Notes: generated by a model from the sequence alone, not told the origin. 64,000 nucleotides of DNA from Paraburkholderia sp. UYCP14C (GCF_004197395.1 NZ_SELS01000006.1:186001-250000); one strand, 5' to 3'; positions 51,306 to 61,342 are shown, numbered from the stretch's first letter. Made by a program: numbers and translations.

Positions 51306-51473
51306 GGGAGAGGCGGGAGAAGCGTGAAAAACCGATAGTTTACCGGAGTGGCGTGGGGACGGTTCGGTTTGGGCCGGCTTTGTGCCGTCGAGCGTGCTGG
51401 TTTGCTGGACCCCTTTGCCGCTGGAGACGGCGTGCGCGTCGTGGTGAGCGCGCCGCAACTGGCATCCCCGTCC

Positions 51474-51514
51474 CCAAAGCAAAGCGCCCGGAACCCCTAT
51501 CGCGTTCCGGGCGC
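51474..51514 (-). terminator. Rho-independent terminator of rlmB
   Basis: On the minus strand, GGCGCCCGGAAC / GGTTCCGGGCGC stem around GCGATAGG-type loop, followed by TTTGCTTT. About 37 bp after the rlmB stop at 51551. Confidence 0.8.
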
Positions 51515-51550
51515 CGACAATCCGCCAACAGCAGGCGCGATTTCAGAAAC

Positions 51551-52294
51551 CTACTTCTTCACCGCCCGCTGCCGCACAGCTTCGAACAGACACACGCCGC
51601 TAGCCACGGACACATTCAAACTCTCCACCGTCCCCGCCATCGGAATGTTCATCACGACGTCGCAGGTTTCACGCGTCAGACGCCGCATGCCCTCGCCTTC
51701 GGCACCCATCACGAGCGCCACCGGCCCGTCGAGTTCCGTTTCGTAGACACTCTTGTCCGCGTCGCCGGCCGTGCCGACCACCCAGACGCCCGCGTCCTTG
51801 AGCTCGCGCAGCGCGCGCGCCAGGTTCGTGACCGTGATGTACGGCACGGTGTCGGCCGCGCCGCTCGCGACCTTCGCGGCGGTCGCGTTCAGTCCCACCG
51901 CCCGATCGCGCGGCGCGATCACCGCGTGCGCACCGGCCGCGTCGGCGACGCGCAGGCAGGCGCCGAGATTGTGCGGATCGGTCACGCCGTCGAGCACGAG
52001 GAGCAGCGGCGAGCCGCTGATGCCGTCGAGCAGTTCGGCGAGGTTCTGCGCGAGCGGCAGATCGCCCGCGCGTGCGACCACGCCCTGATGGCGTTCGGTG
52101 CGCGCGAGGCCCCACAGACGCGTTTCGTCGGCGGCGATCAGACGCACGCCCGCGTCCTTCGCGGCCTGCAGGAACTCGGTCATCCGGCGGTCCTTGCGCG
52201 TCGCGTCGTAATAGACATCCTCGACCGTCGACGCATCGTGCCGGATACGCGCGGTCACTGCGTGGAAACCGTATAAAACCTTGTGACGTGCCAT
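51551..52294 (-). CDS. rlmB: 23S rRNA (guanosine2251-2'-O)-methyltransferase RlmB
   Basis: SPOUT-class methyltransferase of 247 aa. The N-terminal substrate-binding domain ([20 protein letters not shown]) precedes the knotted SpoU domain with [35 protein letters not shown] and [20 protein letters not shown]. The start at 52294 is the family N-terminus; upstream extension ignored. Located downstream of rnr on the same strand, as in many Proteobacteria. Confidence 0.95.
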   Translation of the reverse strand: MARHKVLYGFHAVTARIRHDASTVEDVYYDATRKDRRMTEFLQAAKDAGVRLIAADETRLWGLARTERHQGVVARAGDLPLAQNLAELLDGISGSPLLLVLDGVTDPHNLGACLRVADAAGAHAVIAPRDRAVGLNATAAKVASGAADTVPYITVTNLARALRELKDAGVWVVGTAGDADKSVYETELDGPVALVMGAEGEGMRRLTRETCDVVMNIPMAGTVESLNVSVASGVCLFEAVRQRAVKK

Positions 52295-52530
52295 GACTGA
52301 ACAACCTTTGATTGGACGCGCAGTCAATGCGCGCCACTGTGATGAATATGAAACCGGATACCCGTGCGTCGATTCGTGCGGCCTCGAAAGCGTCGGTGCG
52401 TGATGCTGAGATTCACGCTCGCGCCCCGACACCGCCGAACCACCCCGCACTGCCCGCGATAAAACGCGAGACCGCGCGCAACCGGCACGCGTGCGTGCCC
52501 GCTACGCGCGGTCCCGGCGCTGTGGAAGCC

Positions 52531-55026
52531 TCAGCGCTTCTTGCGTGCCTGCTTCGACGCCGCCTTGGTCGCGGCACCGTGCTTCTTCGCCGCGCCACGC
52601 GCCGCGCGCGCTTCCTTGACCGCCGCGCTCTGCGCGGGCGCGGCCCGCTTGCGCCGGGGACCCGGCATCGAGGCGCCGCCTTCCGCCGGCGGCAACGCGC
52701 GCACGCGCGGGCCAGCGCCGTCACCCTTGTCCGCCGCCATGCCGCGTGCCGCAGGCGGCTTGATCGGCGTATCGCGCACGAGGCGGAAGTCGATCTTGCG
52801 CGCGTCGAGATCGACGCGGCTCACCTGCACGCGCACGCGATCCGACAGCCGGTAGCGAATACCGGTGCGCTCGCCGCGCAGCTCGTTCTTGATCTCGTCG
52901 TACTGGAAGTAGTCCGAGCCGAGTTCGGTCACATGCACGAGACCTTCGATGAACAGCGAATCGAGCTGCACGAAAATGCCGAACGACGTGACGCCGTTGA
53001 TCATGCCGCCATACTCTTCGCCGAGCTTGTCGCGCATGAAATAGCACTTGAGCCATGCTTCGACGTCGCGCGATGCTTCGTCCGCGCGGCGCTCGTTGGC
53101 CGAGCAGTGCAGCCCGAGCTCTTCCCAGATCGCCACGTTGTTTGCACGCGCGCGGGCGCCGCGCTTTTCCTCGTCGGCCTGCTGCATCGCGCGGGCGCGC
53201 GGCGACAGCGCGGTATTGAGCTCGACGCCGTGCGGCGGCTGCGGCTGATACTTGCGGCCTTGCAGGATCGCGTAGATCGCGCGATGCGTGAGCAGGTCGG
53301 GATAGCGGCGAATCGGGCTCGTGAAGTGCGCGTAGGCCTCGTAGGCGAGACCGAAGTGGCCGATGTTGTCTGGGCTGTAGACCGCCTGCTGCATCGAGCG
53401 CAGCAACATCGTCTGCAGCATCGAGGCGTCGGGCCGGTCGCGGATCTGCGCCATCAGTGCGGCGTAGTCGCTCGCATGCGGCGTGTCGCCGCCGCCGAGC
53501 GTCAAGCCCATGCCGCGCAGGAAGGTGCGCAGGTTCTCGAGCTTTTCCGCGCTCGGGCCCGCATGCACGCGGAACAGGCCCGGATGCTTGTTGCGCTTGA
53601 GGAAGTCCGCCGCGCACACGTTCGCGGCCAGCATGCATTCCTCGATCAGCTTGTGCGCGTCGTTGCGGGTGCGCGGCACGATCTGCTCGATCTTGCCCTG
53701 CGCGTTGCAGACGATGTACGTCTCGGTCGTATCGAAGTCGATCGCGCCGCGCTTCTGGCGCGCCGCGAACAGCGCCTTGTAGACGCCATACAGATTCTGC
53801 AGTTGCGGCAGCAACGCGGCGCGGCGGGTCGCCTCCGGGCCCTTGGTGTTTTTCAGCACCGCGGCGACTTCGGTGTACGTGAGCCGCGCGGCCGAATGCA
53901 TAACGCCCGGATAGAACTGATACCCCTTCACGTCGCCACGCGCGGTGACGATCATGTCGCAGACGAGCACGCAGCGGTCGACTTGCGGATTCAGCGAGCA
54001 CAGGCCGTTCGACAGCTTTTCCGGCAGCATCGGGATCACGCGGCGCGGGAAATACACCGAGGTGCTGCGCTCGATCGCGTCGGTATCGAGCCCACTTTGC
54101 GGAAGCACGTAATGCGACACGTCCGCGATCGCGACGATCAGGCGGAAGCCATCGCCACGGCCGACCTTGACCGGCTCGCAATAGACGGCGTCGTCGAAGT
54201 CGCGCGCGTCCTCGCCGTCGATCGTGACGAGCGGCACGTCGCGCAGATCGATGCGATGACGGATGTCGGTTGGGCGCACTTCGTCGGGCAGCCTGGCCGC
54301 TTCGGCCAGCGCCGCCTCGCCGAACTCGTGCGGCACGCCGTACTTGCGCACCGCGATTTCGATTTCCATACCGGGATCGTCGATATCGCCGAGCACTTCG
54401 ACCACACGGCCGAGCGGCTGCGAATGACGGCTCGGGAAATCGGTCAGCTCGACCACCACGACCTGGCCGACCTTCGCCTTGCGGGTGTTCTGCGTGATCA
54501 GGATGTCGTGGCCGATGCGCTTGTCTTCGGGCGCGACGATCAGCGCGCCGTTCTCGTTGAGCAGACGCCCGATCACGCGCTTGTTCGCGCGGTCCGTGAC
54601 CTCGACGATGTGCCCTTCCGGCCGCCCACGCCGGTCATAGCCGACGATGCGCGCGAGCACGCGGTCGTTGTGCATGACCTTCTGCATCTCGCCGTTGGGC
54701 AGGAACAGGTCGTCCTGGCCGTCGTCGCGAATCAGGAAACCGTAGCCGTCGCGATGGCCCTGCACGCGGCCCGCGACGAAGTTCGACGGATGAGTGAGTT
54801 GATAGAGATTGCGCTGATCGAGCCGGATCTGGCCGTCGCGCTCCATCGCGCCGAGACGCTTGAAAAATCCTTCGCGCTCCTGGCGCTTGATCGACAGGGC
54901 TTCGGCGATGTCGTTCGCGGCAAGCGGCGTTTCACTCGTGCGCAGCACGCCGAGGATTTCTTCGCGGCTTGGAATCGGATACGGAAATTTGCTCAAGGGC
55001 TTGTCGATGATTTTTTCTCGTTGCAT
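52531..55026 (-). CDS. rnr: Ribonuclease R
   Basis: 831 aa 3'-5' exoribonuclease for structured RNA, rRNA quality control and trans-translation. Domains: cold-shock domains (about 70-240, HRDGYGFLIRDDGQDDLFLP), RNB catalytic domain with VTIDGEDARDFDDAVY, LCSLNPQVDRCVLVCDM and HFTSPIRRYPDLLTHRAI (Asp clusters), and S1 domain near 640-720 (GMINGVTSFGIFVQLDSLF). The basic Ala/Lys/Arg tail after about residue 770 (PRRKRAAPAQ, AAKKHGAATKAASKQARKKR) is an RNA-binding extension common to RNase R. ATG 55026. rlmB follows 236 bp downstream. Confidence 0.95.
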   Translation of the reverse strand: MQREKIIDKPLSKFPYPIPSREEILGVLRTSETPLAANDIAEALSIKRQEREGFFKRLGAMERDGQIRLDQRNLYQLTHPSNFVAGRVQGHRDGYGFLIRDDGQDDLFLPNGEMQKVMHNDRVLARIVGYDRRGRPEGHIVEVTDRANKRVIGRLLNENGALIVAPEDKRIGHDILITQNTRKAKVGQVVVVELTDFPSRHSQPLGRVVEVLGDIDDPGMEIEIAVRKYGVPHEFGEAALAEAARLPDEVRPTDIRHRIDLRDVPLVTIDGEDARDFDDAVYCEPVKVGRGDGFRLIVAIADVSHYVLPQSGLDTDAIERSTSVYFPRRVIPMLPEKLSNGLCSLNPQVDRCVLVCDMIVTARGDVKGYQFYPGVMHSAARLTYTEVAAVLKNTKGPEATRRAALLPQLQNLYGVYKALFAARQKRGAIDFDTTETYIVCNAQGKIEQIVPRTRNDAHKLIEECMLAANVCAADFLKRNKHPGLFRVHAGPSAEKLENLRTFLRGMGLTLGGGDTPHASDYAALMAQIRDRPDASMLQTMLLRSMQQAVYSPDNIGHFGLAYEAYAHFTSPIRRYPDLLTHRAIYAILQGRKYQPQPPHGVELNTALSPRARAMQQADEEKRGARARANNVAIWEELGLHCSANERRADEASRDVEAWLKCYFMRDKLGEEYGGMINGVTSFGIFVQLDSLFIEGLVHVTELGSDYFQYDEIKNELRGERTGIRYRLSDRVRVQVSRVDLDARKIDFRLVRDTPIKPPAARGMAADKGDGAGPRVRALPPAEGGASMPGPRRKRAAPAQSAAVKEARAARGAAKKHGAATKAASKQARKKR

Positions 55027-55388
55027 GGACGTCGGTCGGCGATGTGGTCCGGCCTGGAAGGCGTTTGCGTAATGCGCGCAGTCGCGCTTGGCTGCATCTG
55101 CAGGGCGGCTGCGCTGCCTCGGTCATTGCACCTGCTGCTTGCTGCTCTTCTGCTCTACTACGAGTTGCACCGGAAACTGCCTGGGTCCGGCTCGTTGAAC
55201 GCCAGGCCGACGCGCGTCTGGCTGACCGCAGGTCGACACTCGCGCCGGGATACCGGAGATGCATCGTACCAACGAACTACTGCGAGGCATTCTAACACCC
55301 GTGTCGACCGCCAGGCGGGCCTCACGCGGTGGTTCGGGCGCGCTGCGGGTCGCCTTGCCGCGAGCATGAATCGTCTTTGGCAAATTGC
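55027..55388 (+). other. Intergenic between rnr and the tRNA-Leu promoter
   Basis: 362 bp. No gene seen. It should carry the rnr promoter (minus strand) and its leader. Confidence 0.5.
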
Positions 55389-55416
55389 TTGACAGGTCGA
55401 AATCGGTCGCTATAAT
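55389..55416 (+). promoter_or_regulatory. Sigma70 consensus promoter for tRNA-Leu
   Basis: Perfect TTGACA (55389-55394) and perfect TATAAT (55411-55416) with a 16-bp spacer, 24 bp before the tRNA 5' end. Confidence 0.93.
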
Positions 55417-55440
55417 GGCGGTCTTTGCTGTTCATCACCT

Positions 55441-55527
55441 GCCCAGGTGGCGAAATTGGTAGACGCACTAGGTTCAGGTCCTAGCGGTGGCAACACTGTG
55501 GAGGTTCGAGTCCTCTCTTGGGCACCA
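55441..55527 (+). tRNA. tRNA-Leu (anticodon CAG)
   Basis: 87 nt with a long variable arm (CGGTGGCAACACTGTG region), acceptor GCCCAGG/CTTGGGC, anticodon loop TTCAGGT with CAG, T-arm GAGGTTCGAGTCCTC and encoded ACCA. The integrase gene begins 153 bp beyond its 3' end, so this is an attachment-site tRNA. Confidence 0.96.
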
Positions 55528-55560
55528 ATTTACGTTCCAGCGTAAGCTGGGACGTTCCAG

Positions 55561-55598
55561 AAAACCCCGTAAGTTCAAAAGCTTACGGGGTTTTTTGT
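55561..55598 (+). terminator. Rho-independent terminator after tRNA-Leu
   Basis: AAAACCCCGTAAG / CTTACGGGGTTTT stem followed by a T run. An additional hairpin ACGTTCCAGC / GCTGGGACGT precedes it at 55533-55556. Confidence 0.85.
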
Positions 55599-55640
55599 TC
55601 CTTGTAACTCCACTACGTTCCGCTGACATCGATCGTTTTT

Positions 55641-55660
55641 GCGTATACTGTTGCGTATAC
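55641..55660 (+). promoter_or_regulatory. Repeated GCGTATAC boxes before the integrase gene
   Basis: Two copies of GCGTATAC (55641-55648, 55653-55660) spaced 12 bp apart, each containing the palindrome GTATAC. The first overlaps a TATACT -10-like hexamer (55644-55649). They lie 21-40 bp before the ATG, so they may be an integrase/Xis-type operator or the integrase promoter. Confidence 0.45.
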
Positions 55661-55680
55661 GAAATCCGGAGGGCGAAGCC

Positions 55681-56913
55681 ATGCCCAGACGCGTCGAACC
55701 GAAGTCGGAGGTCGTTTTTCGCGCCGCGAAGGCTCGCGAGCGCCCCTACCTGCTTACTGATGGCAACGGCCTTGCCTTGAGAGTCCAGCCCAATGGGACT
55801 AAGACCTGGTTGCTTCGGTATCGTCGACCGAGCACCAAGAAAGAAAATTTCTTGAGCCTCGGCCGCTATCCCGACGTCTCTCTTGTTGATGCCCGAAAGG
55901 CCGCCAGCTCTGCACGCAACCAGGTACGCGAAGGCACCGACCCGGTAGAGCACCGCCGAGCGGAATCCACTGCACGCAAACGTATTGCGGAAGGCGCATT
56001 CCATCTGGTCGCCAAACGATGGCTCGAGTTCAAACGGAAGGAATGGGCTGACGAGACCTATCGCAAAGCCGAGTTCGTCGTGCGTGAATATCTGATACCC
56101 GCGCTTCAGAGCAAACCCATCTCGACGCTCACTACACCAGAGGTCAAACCGATAATTGAGGCGATCGCATCACACGCTCCCAACCTCGCAACCAAAGCGC
56201 GGCAGTATGTCGGCGGCATCGTAACCTATGCGGTCCAAAACGGCTTGCGGGAAGATAAGTCAGCCTTGATGCTTCGAGGCGTTGTGCCCCGCCACAACAA
56301 AGGACACATCCCGGCAATCACGAGGCCTGCAGATATCGGACCGTTGGCCATCGCTATCAACGCCTACAAGTCACCTATCACCCGTGCAGCGCTCTTGCTT
56401 ACCATGTTTACAGGCCTTCGCCCAGGGGTAGTGGCAGCGGCACCTTGGGACGAGATCGACCTCGGGGCGGCCGAGTGGCAAGTGCCGGCGGAAAGGATGA
56501 AGACGCGACACGCTCACATCGTGCCGCTACCAAAGCAGGCGGTTGCCGTGCTGAAAGAGTTGCAATCGATCGTTGGGAAGCGCATCTACGTCTTTCCCTC
56601 TCCTGCCCGTCAAAGGACCCCTCACTTGCATCGGGACGCGCTGAGCAAAGCGCTCCGCGAGATGGGATTTCAAGGAAAGCACGCGACGCACGGTTTTCGC
56701 GGCATGCTCCGCACGGTCGGACGTGAACGGCTCGGTATCGACATCGATGTGCTGGAGGCACAGCTGGCGCATGCCAAGCACGGCGATGTGCAAAAAGCCT
56801 ATGATCGAACGACGTTTGACGACGACCGTCGCAGAGTGATGCAAGAGTGGGCCGACTACATCGATCGGCTATGCCTTGAAACGACGCAGGTGGCGAAGAG
56901 CCGCGAAATTTGA
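55681..56913 (+). CDS. P4-type tyrosine recombinase (DUF4102/phage integrase) at tRNA-Leu
   Basis: 410 aa. The N-terminal DUF4102 domain (KARERPYLLTDGNGLALRV and KTWLLRYRRPSTKKENFLSLGRYP) precedes a core-binding domain and the catalytic domain: first Arg in MFTGLRPGVV, Lys in MKTRHAHIVPLP region, HGFRG box (His/Arg), LAHAKHGDVQKAY with the nucleophile Tyr. All catalytic residues look intact. GGAGGGCGAAGCC precedes the ATG at 55681 (MPRRVEPKSE). It lies 153 bp downstream of tRNA-Leu, the classic arrangement for island integration at a tRNA 3' end. Confidence 0.92.
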   Translation: MPRRVEPKSEVVFRAAKARERPYLLTDGNGLALRVQPNGTKTWLLRYRRPSTKKENFLSLGRYPDVSLVDARKAASSARNQVREGTDPVEHRRAESTARKRIAEGAFHLVAKRWLEFKRKEWADETYRKAEFVVREYLIPALQSKPISTLTTPEVKPIIEAIASHAPNLATKARQYVGGIVTYAVQNGLREDKSALMLRGVVPRHNKGHIPAITRPADIGPLAIAINAYKSPITRAALLLTMFTGLRPGVVAAAPWDEIDLGAAEWQVPAERMKTRHAHIVPLPKQAVAVLKELQSIVGKRIYVFPSPARQRTPHLHRDALSKALREMGFQGKHATHGFRGMLRTVGRERLGIDIDVLEAQLAHAKHGDVQKAYDRTTFDDDRRRVMQEWADYIDRLCLETTQVAKSREI

Positions 56914-57255
56914 GCCCCACTCGATTGACAACCATCTGCCGCAAACCTAGCGCTGGGCCTGATTCAGGTCCCATCGCGCCCACCGACACCGTCAGCGATA
57001 CCGACATTTCCGCCCAGCACTCAACGGCCTTCGGCGGGCCGCATCGGAAATCAGCGGCGCGTGCTTAAGAAAGATCGTCGTAGCCAATGCATCTCCAGAT
57101 GACTTCGGAGATTGATACCGTCAGGTCACAGCTGCCTAACTGAGCCGACCGGCGGCAGGTCGGCCACAGCTGACGGTCGGCGATCAGACGTTGTGCGGCT
57201 GCTGACGGCCGCCGCATCACGGACATTCACCGATCCGGTCATTGCTGCCCAAACT
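56914..57255 (+). other. Intergenic between the integrase and the kup gene
   Basis: 342 bp. No gene recognised. The region reads through scattered GC-rich sequence with no obvious att repeat of the tRNA-Leu 3' end (searched by eye only). Confidence 0.45.
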
Positions 57256-59178
57256 TTAAACAAGATCCAGCCGCGCCCCCATCTCCACGACCCGGTTGGG
57301 AGGCAAGCCCAAATGAGCAGTCGCATCCAGTTCATTCCTGCGCAGCACAGTAAAGAGGGCTAGCAGCACGTAACGTCCTAAGCTCTTTTTCCTCTGTATG
57401 GCGAACGATTCACGCCCGAGGTAAAAGGTGGTTGTCATCGGGTCATAAGACGTACATCCCGCGTGCCGGAGTGCCTGTTCGAGAAGTTGCGGCACATTCA
57501 GCATTTCAAGATAGCCGTAGCGTCCCTCGATTCGCACGAAGCCTTGTTCAAGGCGTTCCACCTTGAACCGTTCTATCTCTGCGACACGAGGAATCTCCTC
57601 CGTCAATAAGGTCAGCAGAATTACCTGCTCATGAAGCACCTGATTGTGCTTGAGGTGATGCAGCATGGTGGTAGGCACCGAGTCTCCTGCGGCCATCAGA
57701 AATACACCCGTACCATGCACGCGGTGCGGCGGAGCCCAAACAATACTTGAGACAAATGAGTTCAGCGGCAGTTGCGTATCCCTGCGAGCGCGTTGCAACG
57801 CTCGCAATCCGATAAGCCATGACGTCGACACAAGGAACGTCAATGTGCCGATGGTGAGCGGCAGCCAGCCGCCTTCGGCAAACTTCATCGCGTTCGCCGC
57901 GACGAACGCCACGTCCACTACCATGAAGATGCCGGCCACGAGCGCGACGCGCCAGATCGGCCAGTTCCACCGCACGCGCGCGAATGCGGCGAACAGCATG
58001 GTCGTGATCAACATTGTCGTGGATACGGCTATACCGAAAGCGGCCGCAAGACTGTCCGAGGTGCGGAAGCCTAGCACCACCGCGATGGTCGCGACCATCA
58101 GCACCCAGTTCAGGCCCGGCAGATAAATCTGCCCCTCTGTGCTCGACGACGTGTGCTTGACCTTCACGCGCGGCGACAGGCCAAGCTGCGCCGCCTGGCG
58201 CGTCAATGAGAACACTGCGGAAATCAGCGCCTGCGATGCGACGATGGTCGCCAACGTGGCCAGCACCACCATCGGATAGAGGCCCCAGGACGGCACCGTC
58301 GTGTAGAACGGGCGGGCCGCCGCGCTCGCATCGCGCAGCAGCAATGCGCCCTGACCCAGATAGCTGACGGTCAGCGCGGGCAACGCGAGCCCGTACCACG
58401 CGAGACGGATCGGCCGCGCGCCGAAGTGGCCCATGTCCGCGTACAGCGCCTCTCCGCCGGTCAGGCACAACACGACGGCGCCCAGCGCGACGAAACCCTT
58501 GAAGCCGTTATGCGCGAAGAATTCGATACCGGTCAATGGGTTGAACGCGGCGAGGATGGCCGGAGTTTGCGCGAGCGACACCAGCCCCAAGCAGAAGATG
58601 ACCACGAACCAGACTGTCAGTATCGGACCAAATGCGACCCCTACGCGTCCGGACCCCAGCGGCTGCACCGCGAATAGCGCGACCAGGATCACCACCGTGA
58701 TCGGCACCGTGTAATGCGCAAAGGCGGGCGTCGCCACTTCGATCCCTTCGATCGCGCTCAGGACCGAGATCGCGGGCGTGATGACGCCGTCGCCGTAAAG
58801 CATCGCGGTGCCGAACATGGCCATGAACACCCAGCGCAACGCGCCGGCCCGCGTCACGCGTCCGGTGCGCTCGCCGACCAGCAGCGCGAGAAGCGCGAGC
58901 AGTCCGCCTTCGCCACGGTTGTCGGCCTGCATCAGCACCAGCACGTACTTGACGCTGACCATCAGCAGCAGCGACCACAGGAACAGCGAAACGACGCCGA
59001 TCACGTTCGCGTACGTCGGCGCGACGCCGAGCGCGCCGCCGAAAGCGGCCTGCAATGCGTACAAGGGGCTCGTGCCGAGGTCACCGAACACGATACCGAG
59101 CGCGGAGAGTGCGAGTGCTGCCGTTCCTGTCGCGCGATGCGCAGACGGCGAAGCCTGCATGGTGGACATGTTGTTCAT
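57256..59178 (-). CDS. kup: Kup-family low-affinity potassium transporter
   Basis: 640 aa. About twelve transmembrane helices, first pair ALALSALGIVFGDLGTSPLYALQAAF, a typical Kup opening. Further hallmarks: ALRWVFMAMFGTAMLYGDGVITPAIS, GGEALYADMGHFG, YLGQGALLL and the cytoplasmic C-terminal domain with MTTTFYLGRESF. Takes up K+ (with H+) at low pH or when Kdp and Trk are insufficient. Start at 59178 (MNNMSTMQASPSAHRA); a poor Shine-Dalgarno lies upstream (GAAAG). It is divergent from the antiporter gene with 411 bp between. Confidence 0.92.
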   Translation of the reverse strand: MNNMSTMQASPSAHRATGTAALALSALGIVFGDLGTSPLYALQAAFGGALGVAPTYANVIGVVSLFLWSLLLMVSVKYVLVLMQADNRGEGGLLALLALLVGERTGRVTRAGALRWVFMAMFGTAMLYGDGVITPAISVLSAIEGIEVATPAFAHYTVPITVVILVALFAVQPLGSGRVGVAFGPILTVWFVVIFCLGLVSLAQTPAILAAFNPLTGIEFFAHNGFKGFVALGAVVLCLTGGEALYADMGHFGARPIRLAWYGLALPALTVSYLGQGALLLRDASAAARPFYTTVPSWGLYPMVVLATLATIVASQALISAVFSLTRQAAQLGLSPRVKVKHTSSSTEGQIYLPGLNWVLMVATIAVVLGFRTSDSLAAAFGIAVSTTMLITTMLFAAFARVRWNWPIWRVALVAGIFMVVDVAFVAANAMKFAEGGWLPLTIGTLTFLVSTSWLIGLRALQRARRDTQLPLNSFVSSIVWAPPHRVHGTGVFLMAAGDSVPTTMLHHLKHNQVLHEQVILLTLLTEEIPRVAEIERFKVERLEQGFVRIEGRYGYLEMLNVPQLLEQALRHAGCTSYDPMTTTFYLGRESFAIQRKKSLGRYVLLALFTVLRRNELDATAHLGLPPNRVVEMGARLDLV

Positions 59179-59589
59179 GGAACTTTCATTCCGAAAGATG
59201 CCGGATGAAATCTGACCCGGCGTTGTAGCGAGTCTCCATGTTGCCTGCGCGCGCCGGGTACGACTAGCACAGTCACAGAATGCCTGGTAGAACACCTGGT
59301 CCCGGAAAGTGCACGAACTGACCGCAGATGGCTCTCTAATTCCAGGCGTCGTTAATTAAATGGTGTTCCGGATGGAAACGACCTTCGGAGCGAATTGAAA
59401 GGTAACGGTGCAGCGCCGATGAGCTGAAACGCCACTCCATGGGATCTCAACTTCATTACCTCGCCAAACATATTTACACTGATATGGATGCCTGCAAGAG
59501 ACCGGCCGTTTCCCCAGCGGCCGAACGGAAGTCGTCGTCCAACGTAGCCATGACGCAGCTCTCTTTCTTCCTTTATCGGAGCCGTTCGG
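59179..59589 (+). other. Divergent region between kup and the cation antiporter gene
   Basis: 411 bp. No gene recognised. Should hold promoters for both; no specific site identified. Confidence 0.45.
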
Positions 59590-60771
59590 ATGGACTTTAA
59601 CGTTGGGCTTTTCGAAGTGCTGTTGCTGGTTTCGGCGTTGGTGGCGATGCTCGTGCGGCGCTTGCATATGCCGTATAGCGTTGGTTTGGTCATAGCAGGC
59701 ATCAGCTTCTCCTTTCTGGCATCTTCCAGATTTCCCGATACTCCCCTCAACAAGGATTTCATTTACAACGTACTCTTGCCACCGCTGATCTTTGAGGCGG
59801 CGTTTCACATGCGGTGGGACGAAGTACGCAGAGATTTCGCCGTCGTCCAGACCTTGGCCATCATCGGGGTTCTCCTGTCGGCTGGCGTGACCGCGATAGG
59901 CATGCACTACCTCTTGCATTGGGAATGGATTAGCGGGTGGCTTTTCGGCACGTTGATTTCCGCCACGGATCCAGTATCCGTCCTTGCACTGTTCAAGGAC
60001 ACCGGCGTAGCGGGCCGCTTCAGGCATCTGATGGAAGCGGAGAGCCTCTTCAACGACGGGACTGCAGCCGCCGCTTTCCGGGTCACACTCGCATTTGTTG
60101 CCGGCGCGCACGTCGACCTGGTCGCCGTGCTCAAGATTTCTGGCGTGGTCATTCTTGGGTCGGTCTTTTGCGGACTGCTGATCGGCAATATAGCGCTATC
60201 GCTGCTTCACCGCGCCGACGATCACCTCGTCGAGATTACGTTTGCAATGATCGCGGCCTATGGCTCGTTTCTGCTGGCTGAGAGCCTTCACTTGTCCGGC
60301 GTACTGGCGACGCTGATCGCGGGCCTTGTGATGGGCAGCCGTAACGCGGTTGATCCGATGACAGAGCGAGGACGGCAAGCCGTTGAGACCGTGTTGGAGT
60401 ACGCGGTCTTTGCCGCGAATTCCTTCATTTTTCTCTTTATCGGAATTCAGCAGGTGCACCGGAAGTACGACACTGTATGGGTATCGATAGCCATCGCCGT
60501 GGTGGTCGTGATGCTGGCACGCGCTGTAGCCGTGTACCTGTGTTGTGTTCTTTTCTCGCGTTCGACGCTTCAAATAGAAATGCGACACCAACATATACTG
60601 TTCTGGGGAGGACTGCGCGGCGCTCTGGCATTGGCTCTCGCCATGAGTCTGTCGTCCGGCGTTCCTCGTCGTGAGGAAATCGTGACGGTGTGCTTTGCGG
60701 TGGTGGCCTTTTCAATCTTCGTTCAGGGCACGACGATGACAGCATTTCTCCGGCGATTGAGGATCATATAG
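59590..60771 (+). CDS. CPA1-family cation:proton antiporter
   Basis: 393 aa with about eleven to twelve helices. Ion-binding motifs: SATDPVSVLALFKD in helix 5 and SLFNDGTAAAAFRVTLAF in helix 6 with the acidic Asp-Asn region of CPA1; later FGGLRGALALALA-like WGGLRGALALALAMSL. The gene's base composition looks lower in GC than its neighbours (for example many AT-ending codons in 59640-59780), consistent with acquisition. Probably exchanges Na+ or K+ for protons at the inner membrane. Short C-terminal tail, no regulatory domain. Confidence 0.87.
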   Translation: MDFNVGLFEVLLLVSALVAMLVRRLHMPYSVGLVIAGISFSFLASSRFPDTPLNKDFIYNVLLPPLIFEAAFHMRWDEVRRDFAVVQTLAIIGVLLSAGVTAIGMHYLLHWEWISGWLFGTLISATDPVSVLALFKDTGVAGRFRHLMEAESLFNDGTAAAAFRVTLAFVAGAHVDLVAVLKISGVVILGSVFCGLLIGNIALSLLHRADDHLVEITFAMIAAYGSFLLAESLHLSGVLATLIAGLVMGSRNAVDPMTERGRQAVETVLEYAVFAANSFIFLFIGIQQVHRKYDTVWVSIAIAVVVVMLARAVAVYLCCVLFSRSTLQIEMRHQHILFWGGLRGALALALAMSLSSGVPRREEIVTVCFAVVAFSIFVQGTTMTAFLRRLRII

Positions 60772-60793
60772 CGCCCCAGCAGCGCGTATCGAA

Positions 60794-61210
60794 TCAGTGC
60801 AGCATCGTGACGGGTATCGAAGACCAGCGCCACAACCTCGCGAGTACAGTCCATCTGTGAAAAAAACCGAGGTGGCTTGCGTCCAGCACTACGATGTCGG
60901 CATGATCTTTGGCCGCGTATTGAGCGATGGTTCGCTCAGGTGGCCCGAAAACGCGCTTCCAGGTGTAGGGAACACCGGCATCGTCGAGGACCGCACAGGT
61001 TTGCATCAGTGCATCACGTGCTCGCTCCTTCTCGGATCGATGCAACTCCGAGCGCGAATGAAACGCTCCTGAGCGACCTTGCGCCAGGTCATCGAGCACT
61101 TCGATCACTTCCACCTCGGACACGCACTTCTCGGCAAACAGGAACGCTCCATGACGAGCCGCTTCGGTTGCGTCCTTGTCACCTAGCACGGGAATAAGCA
61201 GTTTCAGCAA
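60794..61210 (-). CDS. Universal stress protein family
   Basis: 138 aa UspA-type protein: LLKLLIPVLGDKDATEAARHG at the start, then the middle HSRSELHRSEKERARDAL and the C-terminal ADIVVLDASHLGFFHRWTVLARLW, where the usual ATP-binding G-x2-G-x9-G(S/T) is not well preserved, so it may not bind ATP. I placed a TTG start at 61210, because GGAGG sits six bases upstream and the conserved family start LLKLLIPVL begins there; a longer ATG frame (61300) is an alternative. Minus strand, convergent with the antiporter gene 22 bp away. Confidence 0.78.
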   Translation of the reverse strand: MLKLLIPVLGDKDATEAARHGAFLFAEKCVSEVEVIEVLDDLAQGRSGAFHSRSELHRSEKERARDALMQTCAVLDDAGVPYTWKRVFGPPERTIAQYAAKDHADIVVLDASHLGFFHRWTVLARLWRWSSIPVTMLH

Positions 61211-61342
61211 AGCAGGCCTCCAGTCCAAGTATCGAGCGCCGATACCCTGATTGAAGCACGGACGTTCCCGGAATGCTGTAAAAGCACGGGTGCAACGCAT
61301 AAAAATGTCGTCAAAACAGGCAGCATTGCAAGCCGGTAGCGC

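Noticed and set aside
52312-55392. Very long plus-strand open frame (over 1000 codons) across the rnr region
   Set aside because: It lies antisense to the clear RNase R gene, has Arg/Ala/His-rich composition typical of reverse frames of GC-rich genes, and contains no family motif.
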